Assembly (NCBI GenBank): GCA_947177775.1
Contig: CAMWVS010000002.1
Coordinates: 31,776 to 95,775 of the forward strand
Origin: an uncultured Prevotella sp.
GTDB lineage: Bacteria > Bacteroidota > Bacteroidia > Bacteroidales > Bacteroidaceae
Direction of reading: 5' to 3'
DNA: 64,000 nt
The position numbers and the translations under genes were made by a program. Shown here piece after piece: positions 19,270-28,352 of the stretch (positions are counted from its first letter, which is position 1; each line of letters opens with the position of its first letter). The notes below the pieces were generated by a model. The model saw only the letters and a list, made by a program, of their open reading frames with translations, was not told the DNA's origin and did not search any database.

Positions 19270-19449
19270 TTACCCACAAAACCAAGTGCATTTATCGCAC
19301 TTGTCACATTTGTTACACTTGTCTGAATATGAATCAGTTTCAGGTTTGGTGATTTCGGAGTTCTCAAAATTTTCCCCTCCCAATACATTGATCATTTCTT
19401 CTTCACTAAGGATAGCAGAATTGATCTTTTCTAATTCTTGAATGTTCAT
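19270..19449 (-). CDS. GG-leader RiPP precursor peptide with C-x-x-C repeat core (precursor 1; 59 aa, absent from ORF track)
   Basis: Hand translation: MNIQELEKINSAILSEEEMINVLGG|ENFENSEITKPETDSYSDKCNKCDKCDKCTWFCG*. Confidence 0.88.
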   Translation of the reverse strand: MNIQELEKINSAILSEEEMINVLGGENFENSEITKPETDSYSDKCNKCDKCDKCTWFCG

Positions 19450-19584
19450 TTGAATTGAGTTTAATGTTACGCCTACTCTATAAACTTTTCGGCTTTCGTC
19501 CCTTTTATACAGTCTGGTCTGTGGGATTATTGTCGACTTTAATCTTTCTTGATGTTATACTTATATATCTACTTAATCCTTGAA

Positions 19585-20664
19585 TTACCATTCTACTAAG
19601 ATAGCTCTGCCGCTTAGAGGTGGCTCACCGTATAACCCTCTTTGGCTATTCAATTGTGTTTGCAACTGTAACCTTTCTGCCTCTGTAAGTTTTTGACCAT
19701 TGGGATAATATGTATCATCCAATTCGATATAATTATCAGTCCTTGCGATGTAAGGCAAATAACGCCCATTTAAGAAATAGATATCATTATAAGAAAGAGT
19801 GTAATTTTTAGCAATAGAGAAGTTTCCTGTTTTCATAATGGTGTTTCCTGAGCCATTTGAATAATCTGTAGAAGCAGCCAATGTTATCGAAGAATAGTCA
19901 AAACTTCCCTGCATGGTGTAATTTTGAGTAATCTTTGTAAAAGCTGATTTACAGTTGCTTTTTACATTATTAAGATTGATTGTTACATAATCATCTCGAT
20001 CCTTGCGCTGTTGTTCATTGAACATACCCGCAGCATTACAAAAAGCGTGAAGGAAAAACCGGCGAATCTCATCGTCTGATTCAAACTGCAATGCAGTGGG
20101 AACATTAATGTACTGCTCTCCTCCTATAAGGCCGTAACTACCACTACCCTCTATAGCAGATCCATTCATGCGCACTGCAATGTTGGGCAGTTTTATATGT
20201 CCTGGTTCATAATATTCCTCATCTTCGATTGAATTATAAAACCGTACATTAGTTGTGTTTTCAATTTGCTCAATAGCCATAATCGCTCCATCCTTTATAT
20301 TTTGAGGGAGTTGAAGAAGTTTAACTCGAAGCATCGTCCAATACTGGGCAGGATATGAGCCATAGATACCCGCTGCTCGAGTATTTGCATATTCAGGCAA
20401 TTCAAACACACCCCAACATGTTGGGATATCTGCGGATATAGCACTTGTCCAGGAATCCTTTTGAGCAACCTCACCATATGGATTTCCGGTTTCAATAAGT
20501 GCTGTTTCCTGCTGAGGTGTAAACTCAGCCACGAAATCAACACCTTGTTGATTTGATTTCTCCGGAGAGAATGACATTGCTTCCTCTTCGTTTGAACAAG
20601 AGCCAAACGATAACATTGAGACCATAGCAATCATGGCCGCAATAGGCTTAATAATCTTTTTCAT
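19585..20664 (-). CDS. Astacin (M12A)-like lipoprotein with substituted catalytic residues (pseudopeptidase)
   Basis: Lipobox FGSCSNEE; HAFCNAAGMFNEQQRKDRDDYVTINLNNV aligns with astacin HELGHALGFxHEQxRxDRDxYVxINxxNI; FDYSSITLAAS in place of the YDYxSIMHYxS Met-turn. Confidence 0.7.
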   Translation of the reverse strand: MKKIIKPIAAMIAMVSMLSFGSCSNEEEAMSFSPEKSNQQGVDFVAEFTPQQETALIETGNPYGEVAQKDSWTSAISADIPTCWGVFELPEYANTRAAGIYGSYPAQYWTMLRVKLLQLPQNIKDGAIMAIEQIENTTNVRFYNSIEDEEYYEPGHIKLPNIAVRMNGSAIEGSGSYGLIGGEQYINVPTALQFESDDEIRRFFLHAFCNAAGMFNEQQRKDRDDYVTINLNNVKSNCKSAFTKITQNYTMQGSFDYSSITLAASTDYSNGSGNTIMKTGNFSIAKNYTLSYNDIYFLNGRYLPYIARTDNYIELDDTYYPNGQKLTEAERLQLQTQLNSQRGLYGEPPLSGRAILVEW

Positions 20665-20666
20665 AA

Positions 20667-20984
20667 TTACTTAACTTTAAAATTTTTGTTATTTAACAGT
20701 TCTACTTGTTTCAAAACATTATCATACTCAGAAAGAGAAATGCCTAATTTCTCTGCATCAACAGCAGATAAATCAAGGTAAAACTTACCATTTCTATATC
20801 TAATTAAATTATTGAGCATCTCACCATGGTTAATTTGTTTTTGATAAATCAAAAGACTATCCATGCGAACATCTATAATGTCTTCTGAATCAATGGAAGA
20901 ATCATATACCAGATCTTGTTCTTGACATGACGAACATAATGCTATTGACATTATGAGCAAAAGCTTTATTGTTTTCATTTTCAT
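20667..20984 (-). CDS. small putative lipoprotein
   Basis: Signal peptide with ALCSSC lipobox. Confidence 0.6.
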   Translation of the reverse strand: MKMKTIKLLLIMSIALCSSCQEQDLVYDSSIDSEDIIDVRMDSLLIYQKQINHGEMLNNLIRYRNGKFYLDLSAVDAEKLGISLSEYDNVLKQVELLNNKNFKVK

Positions 20985-21619
20985 TTAATAACTTTTAGTT
21001 TACCATTAAATTTACCTATAATACAGTATGTTCCACCAGCAGAATTACCATCACTTTTAAGATTGTATGAAATGGAATACTCACCTGCCTTTGAATCTCC
21101 TTTCAAAAATTGTAATGACCCCTCTAAGGGTACAAATTCATCATGAGAAGGAGGTGCACTTAAACCAGCAATACCGTAAGACTTAAATTCGGGGTTACCA
21201 GAATAGAAATCTCTAAGTTCACCACTCCAATAGAAAGAGTTGTATATATTCCCCAAATCAACTTGATCCTGGACAACGATCTTATATTCCTTGCCAATGA
21301 CAGGAAAATCCTTATCAGCATGGCATCCAATTAGGATTAACCAAAAAATCTCTGAATCCTTTTCTTCACAATCTCGTAGAAACATTTGAAAGTAACATAC
21401 GCCTTCTTTGACTATAAAATTGTTATCAACACCCAATGGAAGAAACCAGTATTTATTAGATACACCTTCGCCAATTGTTGTGTATTGTAACAAACAATTA
21501 TTATTTATAGTCGCTTCTCCATAGACAGTCTTATGCTTTAGGATCTCCCTTTTTTCACAACTTGACAATACAGTCATGGAAAACATTGCCAATAATAGAA
21601 TACTTAAGCTATGCTTCAT
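20981..21619 (-). CDS. putative lipoprotein
   Basis: MTVLSSCEKRE lipobox; overlaps the following gene by 4 nt. Confidence 0.6.
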   Translation of the reverse strand: MKHSLSILLLAMFSMTVLSSCEKREILKHKTVYGEATINNNCLLQYTTIGEGVSNKYWFLPLGVDNNFIVKEGVCYFQMFLRDCEEKDSEIFWLILIGCHADKDFPVIGKEYKIVVQDQVDLGNIYNSFYWSGELRDFYSGNPEFKSYGIAGLSAPPSHDEFVPLEGSLQFLKGDSKAGEYSISYNLKSDGNSAGGTYCIIGKFNGKLKVIK

Positions 21620-21621
21620 AT

Positions 21622-24600
21622 TTATTTCATTTTGAAAGTGACAGGAATAAATTGTATAATTTTGTCCTCAGCATTCAACAATGCAATGGTATATACATAC
21701 TCTTTACCTGTTGTAGCATTTTGTATCACAAGATTTAGTTCTTCTTCTGGCAATACTTGCTTAATCGGAATTTCTCCACGTGTAACTGTTACGTCATAAG
21801 CTGTAGAAAAGGGACTAAAAACAACACCTTTTGTAGATGTCCAAATGTCTTTTTGGTACTGGGATGGAAGCGAGGTATCTCTTGTTAGGTATATTTTACC
21901 ATTCTTATATGAATACAACGAACCATTTTCTTTATATATATTTTTACTTTCATCAATCGATAGAATATTATTGTTTACAAAGAATAAATCTGAAGATACT
22001 GCATTGACAAATTGCATTGGGCTTTCATTCCCATTATTGTCTATTAGTTTAAAATACACAGTTACATTATCCGCTTCTCTTTCAAGCGGAAGCATTATTG
22101 AAGGACTATGACCATTTATCCATTTAATGTCTCTTCCCGCATATTTTACACCCCAACAAAAAGTTATCACTTGATTTATCCAAGATGAATAATTTTTAAA
22201 TTGAGACGATATTATATTTGCATTTATCATATATCCGCCAGGCACATGATTTGCACTCAAAACATAAGTTGGCATCCCAACAACAATTTTTTTTGAATAT
22301 TCTACGCCATTGACACTCGCTGCAATTTTAACAATTCCTTTTCCATGAACAGTCAAAACTCCTTGATTAGAAATTGTTGCCAGTGAAGCATCTGAACTCG
22401 TCCATTCTACTTGACCTATTTGATTTGATATCGTATATTTAGCTCCAGTAAAGCCTGTTGACGGTCCTGATATTGTCGTTTTTATCTGCCCCTCTATCCA
22501 ACTTTGGCACTCTTCTGAGAAACAAATATGGTTTGTATTGTGTTCCATCTTGACTCCGTCAAAAGCAGATAATGACGGATTGGGGTTAGAAAGAAAAATA
22601 GATGGTGCCGGATTTATTCCATTATCTACTGCAAGCGCACTGGATGTTGGAACAAATGCAAATTGAGGCAGAATATCTATATCATAACTCCAATCATATA
22701 TAATTGGGGCAAAATCAGGTAATCCACCGTCATCTCTATCTTGATAGGGCATTTCGCTGTTGCTATATAAAGATGAAGGATATGTATCATACAAACAATT
22801 TCCCTGATGGTTTTTTGTGTACGAAAACATTGTTTTCGAGATTGGAATTAACCAAAGAAAGGTTTTCTTATACCCTATATGTATATCTGTTACCTTTTGA
22901 CCAATCTGTTTTGCAGAAAGGCATTCAAAATATCCATTTATTTCATCTCTACCAGGTAAAATTGTCAGCAATCCTGCAATTACATCTTGGAATAAAACTC
23001 CTACTGCAATAGATAATAATGGAGATATAGGCTGGGCAACATTTGTCCCAGCAGAAAAGTCACAATAGATATATTTGTCTCGAATCGACATTGAAGAATA
23101 ATCACTATTTGCTATTGCAATTTTCTTAAAATCCTTACCAGGATCACCGTTTGGGAATCCAAGATTGTCTAATTCCGTTTGCCATTGAAAATGCACGGAA
23201 TTGTTCTTTGAACCAGTAGGGTCTATATAATCTACAAGCATTTGTTGAGTTGCGGTTGAATAAGCGAATCTTTTACCAATTTGGATTAACTTTTCGACAT
23301 CTGTATATTTCTTTACAAGATAATCAATCACATCTTTATCATCCAAAAATTTCAATAGCCCATGAAAGCCATATAATAAACCCATTGGAACATTGGCACC
23401 CATATGAGGCGCATCATAACTCACATAAGTTCCAACATTATGGATTTTATTATTATTTTCCATTGTTTTTAGTGCATATCTCGCAACCAAACCTCCCATA
23501 CTATGTCCTATTATGACAGCTGGGTCAGAATTACTATCTCTCAGTCTATTAATAGTTTCAATAACTTTAATAAGTGTGTATGCATTAGCTTGTATATACT
23601 CTCCAGACTCTTGCCAATCAACATAAATGAAGTCATATTGATTTCTGTCTATGAAATCTGCCCATTTTTTATAAACAGATTCACAAGTCATAGACCCTTT
23701 TAATGCCGGATTTAAATCACGTGGGTCAAATCCTTCAACAAATATTAAAGGCTTTTTAATGTGACCACTATAATTGTTACTTGCGTATATTATAGAAACA
23801 TCTGCTTTTGTCACAACTCCATTATATGAATTCCCTATAATTTCTTGACTATCATACATACCTACACCAAATGAGCGTGTATTTTTTCTCGACAACACAT
23901 TATTTTGAATTTCTATTGTTGTTGAAGAATAGTACTTATTTCCAGACAAATCTGTGATAATAACATTAATTATATGATGCCCTTCTGGAAGGTAAATATG
24001 CACATCATTGTTTATTAAACTTTGAAGTCCATTGCCACAATCAATTTGCACATCAGAGATTGATGATTCATTACTCAATATCAATTCTTTGGGGAGAGTG
24101 AATGTAATGTTATTATTTTCCTTGGCATTATCAATGATACATGCTGCACACAGTTTTTTGATTTGAAAGGCATCTTGCCTGTGCAAATATACCTGTCCAT
24201 TCTCATAAGTTATTGCTCCTGTATTCAAAGAATTTGCTTTAAGTTGAGCATAATCTTGAAAAATGATACTTAATCGACATTTTGAATCGGTCTTATTATT
24301 TTTCGGCGCATCATAAAGGCTGTTTTTGAATTTATGAAAAGACGTTTTACCTAATGATGACGAAGACAGAGTCTTTACTATTTTCGCATATGTAACAATA
24401 TCACATTGCATTGTAGATGTATTTTCTCTACCGTTATATTTGTCAAGATTTTCGTATTCTATTGCGTAATCGATTAAATAACCGGTTGGAACCGCATTTC
24501 GATCAATTTTGGCAAACATGTAATCAAGGGTATTCCGTAAATCATCATATGCATGGGCATTTTTGGTAAAAGCAAATGTACAGATGAAAAGTAGCAAGAT

Positions 24601-24678
24601 TACCTTCCATCGTAAAGTCGACGTTGCAACACGCTTCCAGTGTTCAATAGAAATTCTATGTATAATGTTTTTTCTCAT
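21622..24678 (-). CDS. Secreted alpha/beta-hydrolase (PGAP1/lipase-like) with Ig-like (BIG2) domain
   Basis: PAVIIGHSMGGLVARYAL nucleophile elbow; VEWTSSDASLATISNQGVLTVHGKGIVKIAASVNG Ig-like; start chosen at MRKNIIHR (ORF track starts 24714). Confidence 0.7.
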   Translation of the reverse strand: MRKNIIHRISIEHWKRVATSTLRWKVILLLFICTFAFTKNAHAYDDLRNTLDYMFAKIDRNAVPTGYLIDYAIEYENLDKYNGRENTSTMQCDIVTYAKIVKTLSSSSLGKTSFHKFKNSLYDAPKNNKTDSKCRLSIIFQDYAQLKANSLNTGAITYENGQVYLHRQDAFQIKKLCAACIIDNAKENNNITFTLPKELILSNESSISDVQIDCGNGLQSLINNDVHIYLPEGHHIINVIITDLSGNKYYSSTTIEIQNNVLSRKNTRSFGVGMYDSQEIIGNSYNGVVTKADVSIIYASNNYSGHIKKPLIFVEGFDPRDLNPALKGSMTCESVYKKWADFIDRNQYDFIYVDWQESGEYIQANAYTLIKVIETINRLRDSNSDPAVIIGHSMGGLVARYALKTMENNNKIHNVGTYVSYDAPHMGANVPMGLLYGFHGLLKFLDDKDVIDYLVKKYTDVEKLIQIGKRFAYSTATQQMLVDYIDPTGSKNNSVHFQWQTELDNLGFPNGDPGKDFKKIAIANSDYSSMSIRDKYIYCDFSAGTNVAQPISPLLSIAVGVLFQDVIAGLLTILPGRDEINGYFECLSAKQIGQKVTDIHIGYKKTFLWLIPISKTMFSYTKNHQGNCLYDTYPSSLYSNSEMPYQDRDDGGLPDFAPIIYDWSYDIDILPQFAFVPTSSALAVDNGINPAPSIFLSNPNPSLSAFDGVKMEHNTNHICFSEECQSWIEGQIKTTISGPSTGFTGAKYTISNQIGQVEWTSSDASLATISNQGVLTVHGKGIVKIAASVNGVEYSKKIVVGMPTYVLSANHVPGGYMINANIISSQFKNYSSWINQVITFCWGVKYAGRDIKWINGHSPSIMLPLEREADNVTVYFKLIDNNGNESPMQFVNAVSSDLFFVNNNILSIDESKNIYKENGSLYSYKNGKIYLTRDTSLPSQYQKDIWTSTKGVVFSPFSTAYDVTVTRGEIPIKQVLPEEELNLVIQNATTGKEYVYTIALLNAEDKIIQFIPVTFKMK

Positions 24679-24774
24679 ATTTTTATTACTGTTATTAAAT
24701 GACAACAATGTCAACTACTCACCCGCATAGTATTCGCTCGAAGAGTGTTGTTCTGCTAATTTACTTGAGAAATA

Positions 24775-25140
24775 TCAAATGATAATTCTGCCTGTGGCAA
24801 TCCATTCCTCACTTTCAATGCGTAGAATGATTATACCACTATAGCTGTATGGTATATCCAACACAGTATTTATGCAATGCGAATAGTCCAGCGTATTTCC
24901 ATTTATATCACATAGGAATATTTGAACTTCAACTCTCTCGTCACCGGAAATCTCTATTTGACGTAGTTCGTCATCATAATATACATCAATAGGGATTCTC
25001 ATAGGAGAACGGCGTACAGTTGTACTACCATCCACATTACCTGTTTGCCATTTTTCCATAGCGACCCTGCTTTTCTCAGCATGGGCTTGAAGGCACCCGA
25101 TAAAAATTAAAACTCCGAAGAGTAAGTGTAACTTTTTCAT
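24775..25140 (-). CDS. DUF3244-like secreted protein
   Basis: Signal peptide, RSPMRIPIDVYYDDELRQIEIS...YSGIIILRIE. Confidence 0.55.
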   Translation of the reverse strand: MKKLHLLFGVLIFIGCLQAHAEKSRVAMEKWQTGNVDGSTTVRRSPMRIPIDVYYDDELRQIEISGDERVEVQIFLCDINGNTLDYSHCINTVLDIPYSYSGIIILRIESEEWIATGRIII

Positions 25141-25168
25141 TTTATTGCATTTATTGATTAAACTGATG

Positions 25169-25176
25169 CAAAATTA
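25169..25176 (-). promoter_or_regulatory. Bacteroides-type -7 element TAATTTTG for the RiPP/lipoprotein operon
   Basis: CAAAATTA on + strand, about 30 bp upstream of the ATG at 25140. Confidence 0.5.
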
Positions 25177-25203
25177 CTGTAGAAAAAGTTTTCAACCAAG
25201 GGT

Positions 25204-25226
25204 AAAAGTTTGACAGTCAAACTTTT
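25204..25226. repeat. Perfect 11-bp inverted repeat AAAAGTTTGAC-A-GTCAAACTTTT
   Basis: Read directly; candidate operator just upstream of the promoter. Confidence 0.85.
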
Positions 25227-25290
25227 TATTTCATTGATAATCAACAATTTGCAAAACGGGGGGGGGTGATTAATTCTGCGCAGGGGTGTC

Positions 25291-25301
25291 AAAAGTTTGA
25301 C
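25291..25301 (+). repeat. AAAAGTTTGAC motif copy
   Basis: Direct copy of the half-site; context GTCAAAAGTTTGAC. Confidence 0.8.
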
Positions 25302-25474
25302 GGCTATAGATAATGGGCCAACAAATGCTAATTACAGCACCCAAGAATTATATCTTATTGCTATCAAATCCACTCAAAGGATATTATTATGATACTTTTC
25401 TCATGAGAGCAAAATCAGGATCTAAATCTGTCGTTATATGAAAACAAAAGCAACAATAAAAATGTAATTGCTCA

Positions 25475-26125
25475 ATCGAGTAGGAGGTAAACGCTAATCG
25501 CAGGCGCTTATCTCCTACTGTCGCGTTTACCGACCTCTCAGACCACCGTACGTGCCGTTCGGCATACGGCGGTTTTGTGCTTTGACATATATCTATGTGT
25601 CGGATGTTGTTTGTCGTCATTCCTTTGAATAACACCAATCTTGTACTACCCTCGGATTCCGTCCTACTATCGTACAAACAATCCTTTTCGGCAACTGGCT
25701 ACTAAAGATTCTAAAGGATGACTCTCGTTTACTATCCAACTGCACAATTCAGTCCTTCCCAAACCAAGTACATGATTCGGTACTATGACCTCTGCTGACT
25801 TCTCATGGTTCGTTGTTACTGCTTGGCTATTTTCGCCTCGCCCATGAGACCTCCCCAGTTAAGAGTATATTCTTTCCAACTTATGTCTGCTTGATTTACT
25901 CCGAGCGTTCCGGACAACTATAGGACTTAGTCTTATTAGGCAGACTTATCCACACTCACAAGCCTTAATATCAAGTTTCTGTATGCTAGACCAGATATTT
26001 GCCGCCGACTTCCTTCAGATTCCGAGTCGCCACGGACACCATTGTCTTTGGCTGTATGCTTCCCGCTGTCAGGGCGCATTAGGAATTTCACCCGTTAGAA
26101 TATGCCCATGTTGGTTGAGAATTGA
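25475..26125 (-). mobile_element. ORF-less group II intron remnant (5' boundary approximate)
   Basis: Minus strand has domain V-like AACCGCCGTATGCCGAACGGCACGTACGGTGGT, domain VI-like CGGTAAACGC...GCGTTTACC and terminal CCTACTCGAT; 5' part GGGCATATTCTAACGGGTGAAATTCCTAATGCGCC; no RT ORF. Confidence 0.78.
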
Positions 26126-26199
26126 TTTTAGTTCTTTGTTGGTATTCTCAATTATATAACAGCGTAAAGTTAGTATAATCTTTATTTTCGAGCAATAAT

Positions 26200-26210
26200 A
26201 AAAGTTTGAC
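26200..26210 (+). repeat. AAAAGTTTGAC motif copy
   Basis: Read directly. Confidence 0.8.
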
Positions 26211-26285
26211 GCTTCTATTTTGTATTATACTGAATGATAATATATTGCCTTTAATAAATAACCCATTTTCTGCACACATACTATC

Positions 26286-26295
26286 AAAGTTTGAC
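26286..26295 (+). repeat. AAAGTTTGAC motif copy
   Basis: Read directly. Confidence 0.8.
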
Positions 26296-26397
26296 ACTTT
26301 TATCATAGTATATAGGGACAAACATATAAAAACAGTCCATTTACCGGATTGGGTAGATAGACTGTTTCCGAACCAGTAAAGTAATTATCTGGTCAAA

Positions 26398-28209
26398 CTA
26401 CAGTTGTTTCATAAGTTTTCTAACGTAAATACCTATGTTCGTCTGATGTTCATCAATATCAAGTTTCTTGCGTACATCACTACTAATATGATAATGCCTT
26501 TTCAGCTGCATATATTCACCAACCTCTTTTCCACGAAGTCCAATCGCATAAAGACATACATAATTTATCTCTGATTCAGTAAGTCCATGTTGTTCAAGGT
26601 ATTCAATAAATTTAGGATGGGAAGCCTTAAACGCCAGACGAGTGGTATTCATAAACTCGTCTTTATCTTGAATAATTTGATCTTTCCAAGTTCCATACGG
26701 TTCTGCGTATGAATCGTTATCCGTGATTCGTGAAGCTAATAGTCCATTCAGCATCTCTATCCTGACTTTGATGGCATCTTCGATGGGTTTTGCTAAATCT
26801 TTTTGTTTTTCCAATACTTCTTTAAGACTTTCACTTTCATTCTCAAGTTGCACTATTTTGAGTCGAAGGTTTTCTGCGACCAAAGATTGACGCTCACATT
26901 CTAATTCTGCGGTCTGTTTCTCAAGAATGGCATTATGTCTCTCCAACTCAAGCTTTTCATTTGCTTTTTTGAGATTCTCTTGTTCCAGTTGTAATCTTAC
27001 TTTCTCCTTATTATCCAATTCGCTTTTAGCCTGTCCAATCCTATAGCGATAGTAAATATATCCAATGATAATCAGTAAAACAAATATGATGCACAGAATT
27101 AACCAGATGAGTCTGTCAAACCTCTGTTTCTCTATCAAGTTGGATTTCTCCATTTCATGACGTGATTGGGCAAATAACAAATCATGAGAAAAAATACCCA
27201 TGTGAATAGAATCAATGGTCATATAAAAATCTTTATATGCGTGCAATGCCCCGGCTAAATCTCCGTTTAACTCCAAAATGTCAGGTTTTAATGCCAAATA
27301 TTTCAGAGATGAACGAAATTTAGATTTAATGGGTATTGCATCCAAAACACGTTTGGCGTTACGAGCATCACCAATTTTATAATAGGCTTCAGCTACATTT
27401 AATTTAACCATATCATTTATGGAATCGACAGATTCACAATGTTCCAGAATGTTAATAACATCCTCCTTGTTGCCAAATTTAAGCGCGTATGAAAGTTCGT
27501 ACGGAATAATAATCGAATTTAAATCCGGATTTTCCGAAACTCGTTGTTTTGCGATGGTCCAAACACTGTCCGAAAGCGATTTGTCGTTGTTCAGAATGCC
27601 ACCATCCAAAGCATTGACAAGACTAAGCAGTTCATAGTCAGCCCGACCGATAGCACTATACAGATTCGCTGCCTCAAGGTTGTTTTCTATAAAATCATCT
27701 ATCTTATATATTCTATATTGGATGGTTGCCTGAGCGACCATGAGGTTTGCCATAGCCAAGGTATCGGATGCTTCTTGGCAAAATTCTTTTCCCCGCATGA
27801 AGCTTTGCATAGCTGCATCATCATCACCCTGATTCTGATAAATCCTACCTTGATAATAATATGTCCGTAGTCGCTCATCGGGAGTACCATGCTCAATATA
27901 ATAATCAATAGCAGGTTGAAGGATGTTAAATGTTGTTGTATCAATATAGTTCTTGTCCAACGCCATAGATTTAAGCAGCGCATACCTGGCTGATGTTTCA
28001 TTTCCTTTTACATCAGAGACTGGGATGCCATCCAACACCGCAAGAGCTGAATCTGGCTTGGCATTCATAAGATTCTCTGCGATATCCATTTGTTTCCATG
28101 TTGGTGTGTGTCTTTCACAGGCAACCAACATAATGACAGAAATCAGCACAATAACTAGGGCTTTCGCATGAAGCAAATTGGCACAAGAAAGAATTTTGCC
28201 GTCAGCCAT
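26398..28209 (-). CDS. Transmembrane TPR sensor / HTH transcriptional regulator (lipoprotein-like N-terminus)
   Basis: Lipobox VIMLVACERH, TPR-like repeats, TM RLIWLILCIIFVLLIIIGYIYYRYR, coiled coil, LuxR-like tail LTESEINYVCLYAIGLRGKEVGEYM. A TACCTTTG at 28345-28352 argues the ORF-track start at 28569 is too long; 28269 is an alternative start. Confidence 0.7.
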   Translation of the reverse strand: MADGKILSCANLLHAKALVIVLISVIMLVACERHTPTWKQMDIAENLMNAKPDSALAVLDGIPVSDVKGNETSARYALLKSMALDKNYIDTTTFNILQPAIDYYIEHGTPDERLRTYYYQGRIYQNQGDDDAAMQSFMRGKEFCQEASDTLAMANLMVAQATIQYRIYKIDDFIENNLEAANLYSAIGRADYELLSLVNALDGGILNNDKSLSDSVWTIAKQRVSENPDLNSIIIPYELSYALKFGNKEDVINILEHCESVDSINDMVKLNVAEAYYKIGDARNAKRVLDAIPIKSKFRSSLKYLALKPDILELNGDLAGALHAYKDFYMTIDSIHMGIFSHDLLFAQSRHEMEKSNLIEKQRFDRLIWLILCIIFVLLIIIGYIYYRYRIGQAKSELDNKEKVRLQLEQENLKKANEKLELERHNAILEKQTAELECERQSLVAENLRLKIVQLENESESLKEVLEKQKDLAKPIEDAIKVRIEMLNGLLASRITDNDSYAEPYGTWKDQIIQDKDEFMNTTRLAFKASHPKFIEYLEQHGLTESEINYVCLYAIGLRGKEVGEYMQLKRHYHISSDVRKKLDIDEHQTNIGIYVRKLMKQL

Positions 28210-28344
28210 AGAAGAATTTTCTTCTGATGACAGCAAAAAGATGATATGTTGTATCTTATTTTTAATCATTGTCATTATCAAAATAAAGCCTTCTGTATTC
28301 ACCTTCTCAGCAAGAATATTGCCAACAACGGTGATACTAAGGTG

Positions 28345-28352
28345 CAAAGGTA
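28345..28352 (-). promoter_or_regulatory. Bacteroides-type -7 element TACCTTTG
   Basis: CAAAGGTA on + strand upstream of the revised TPR-regulator start. Confidence 0.55.

Noticed and set aside
25387-25677. 96-aa ORF MYDSRTESEGSTRLVL...
   Set aside because: Spans the 3' structural domains of the group II intron remnant; RNA sequence, not a protein gene.
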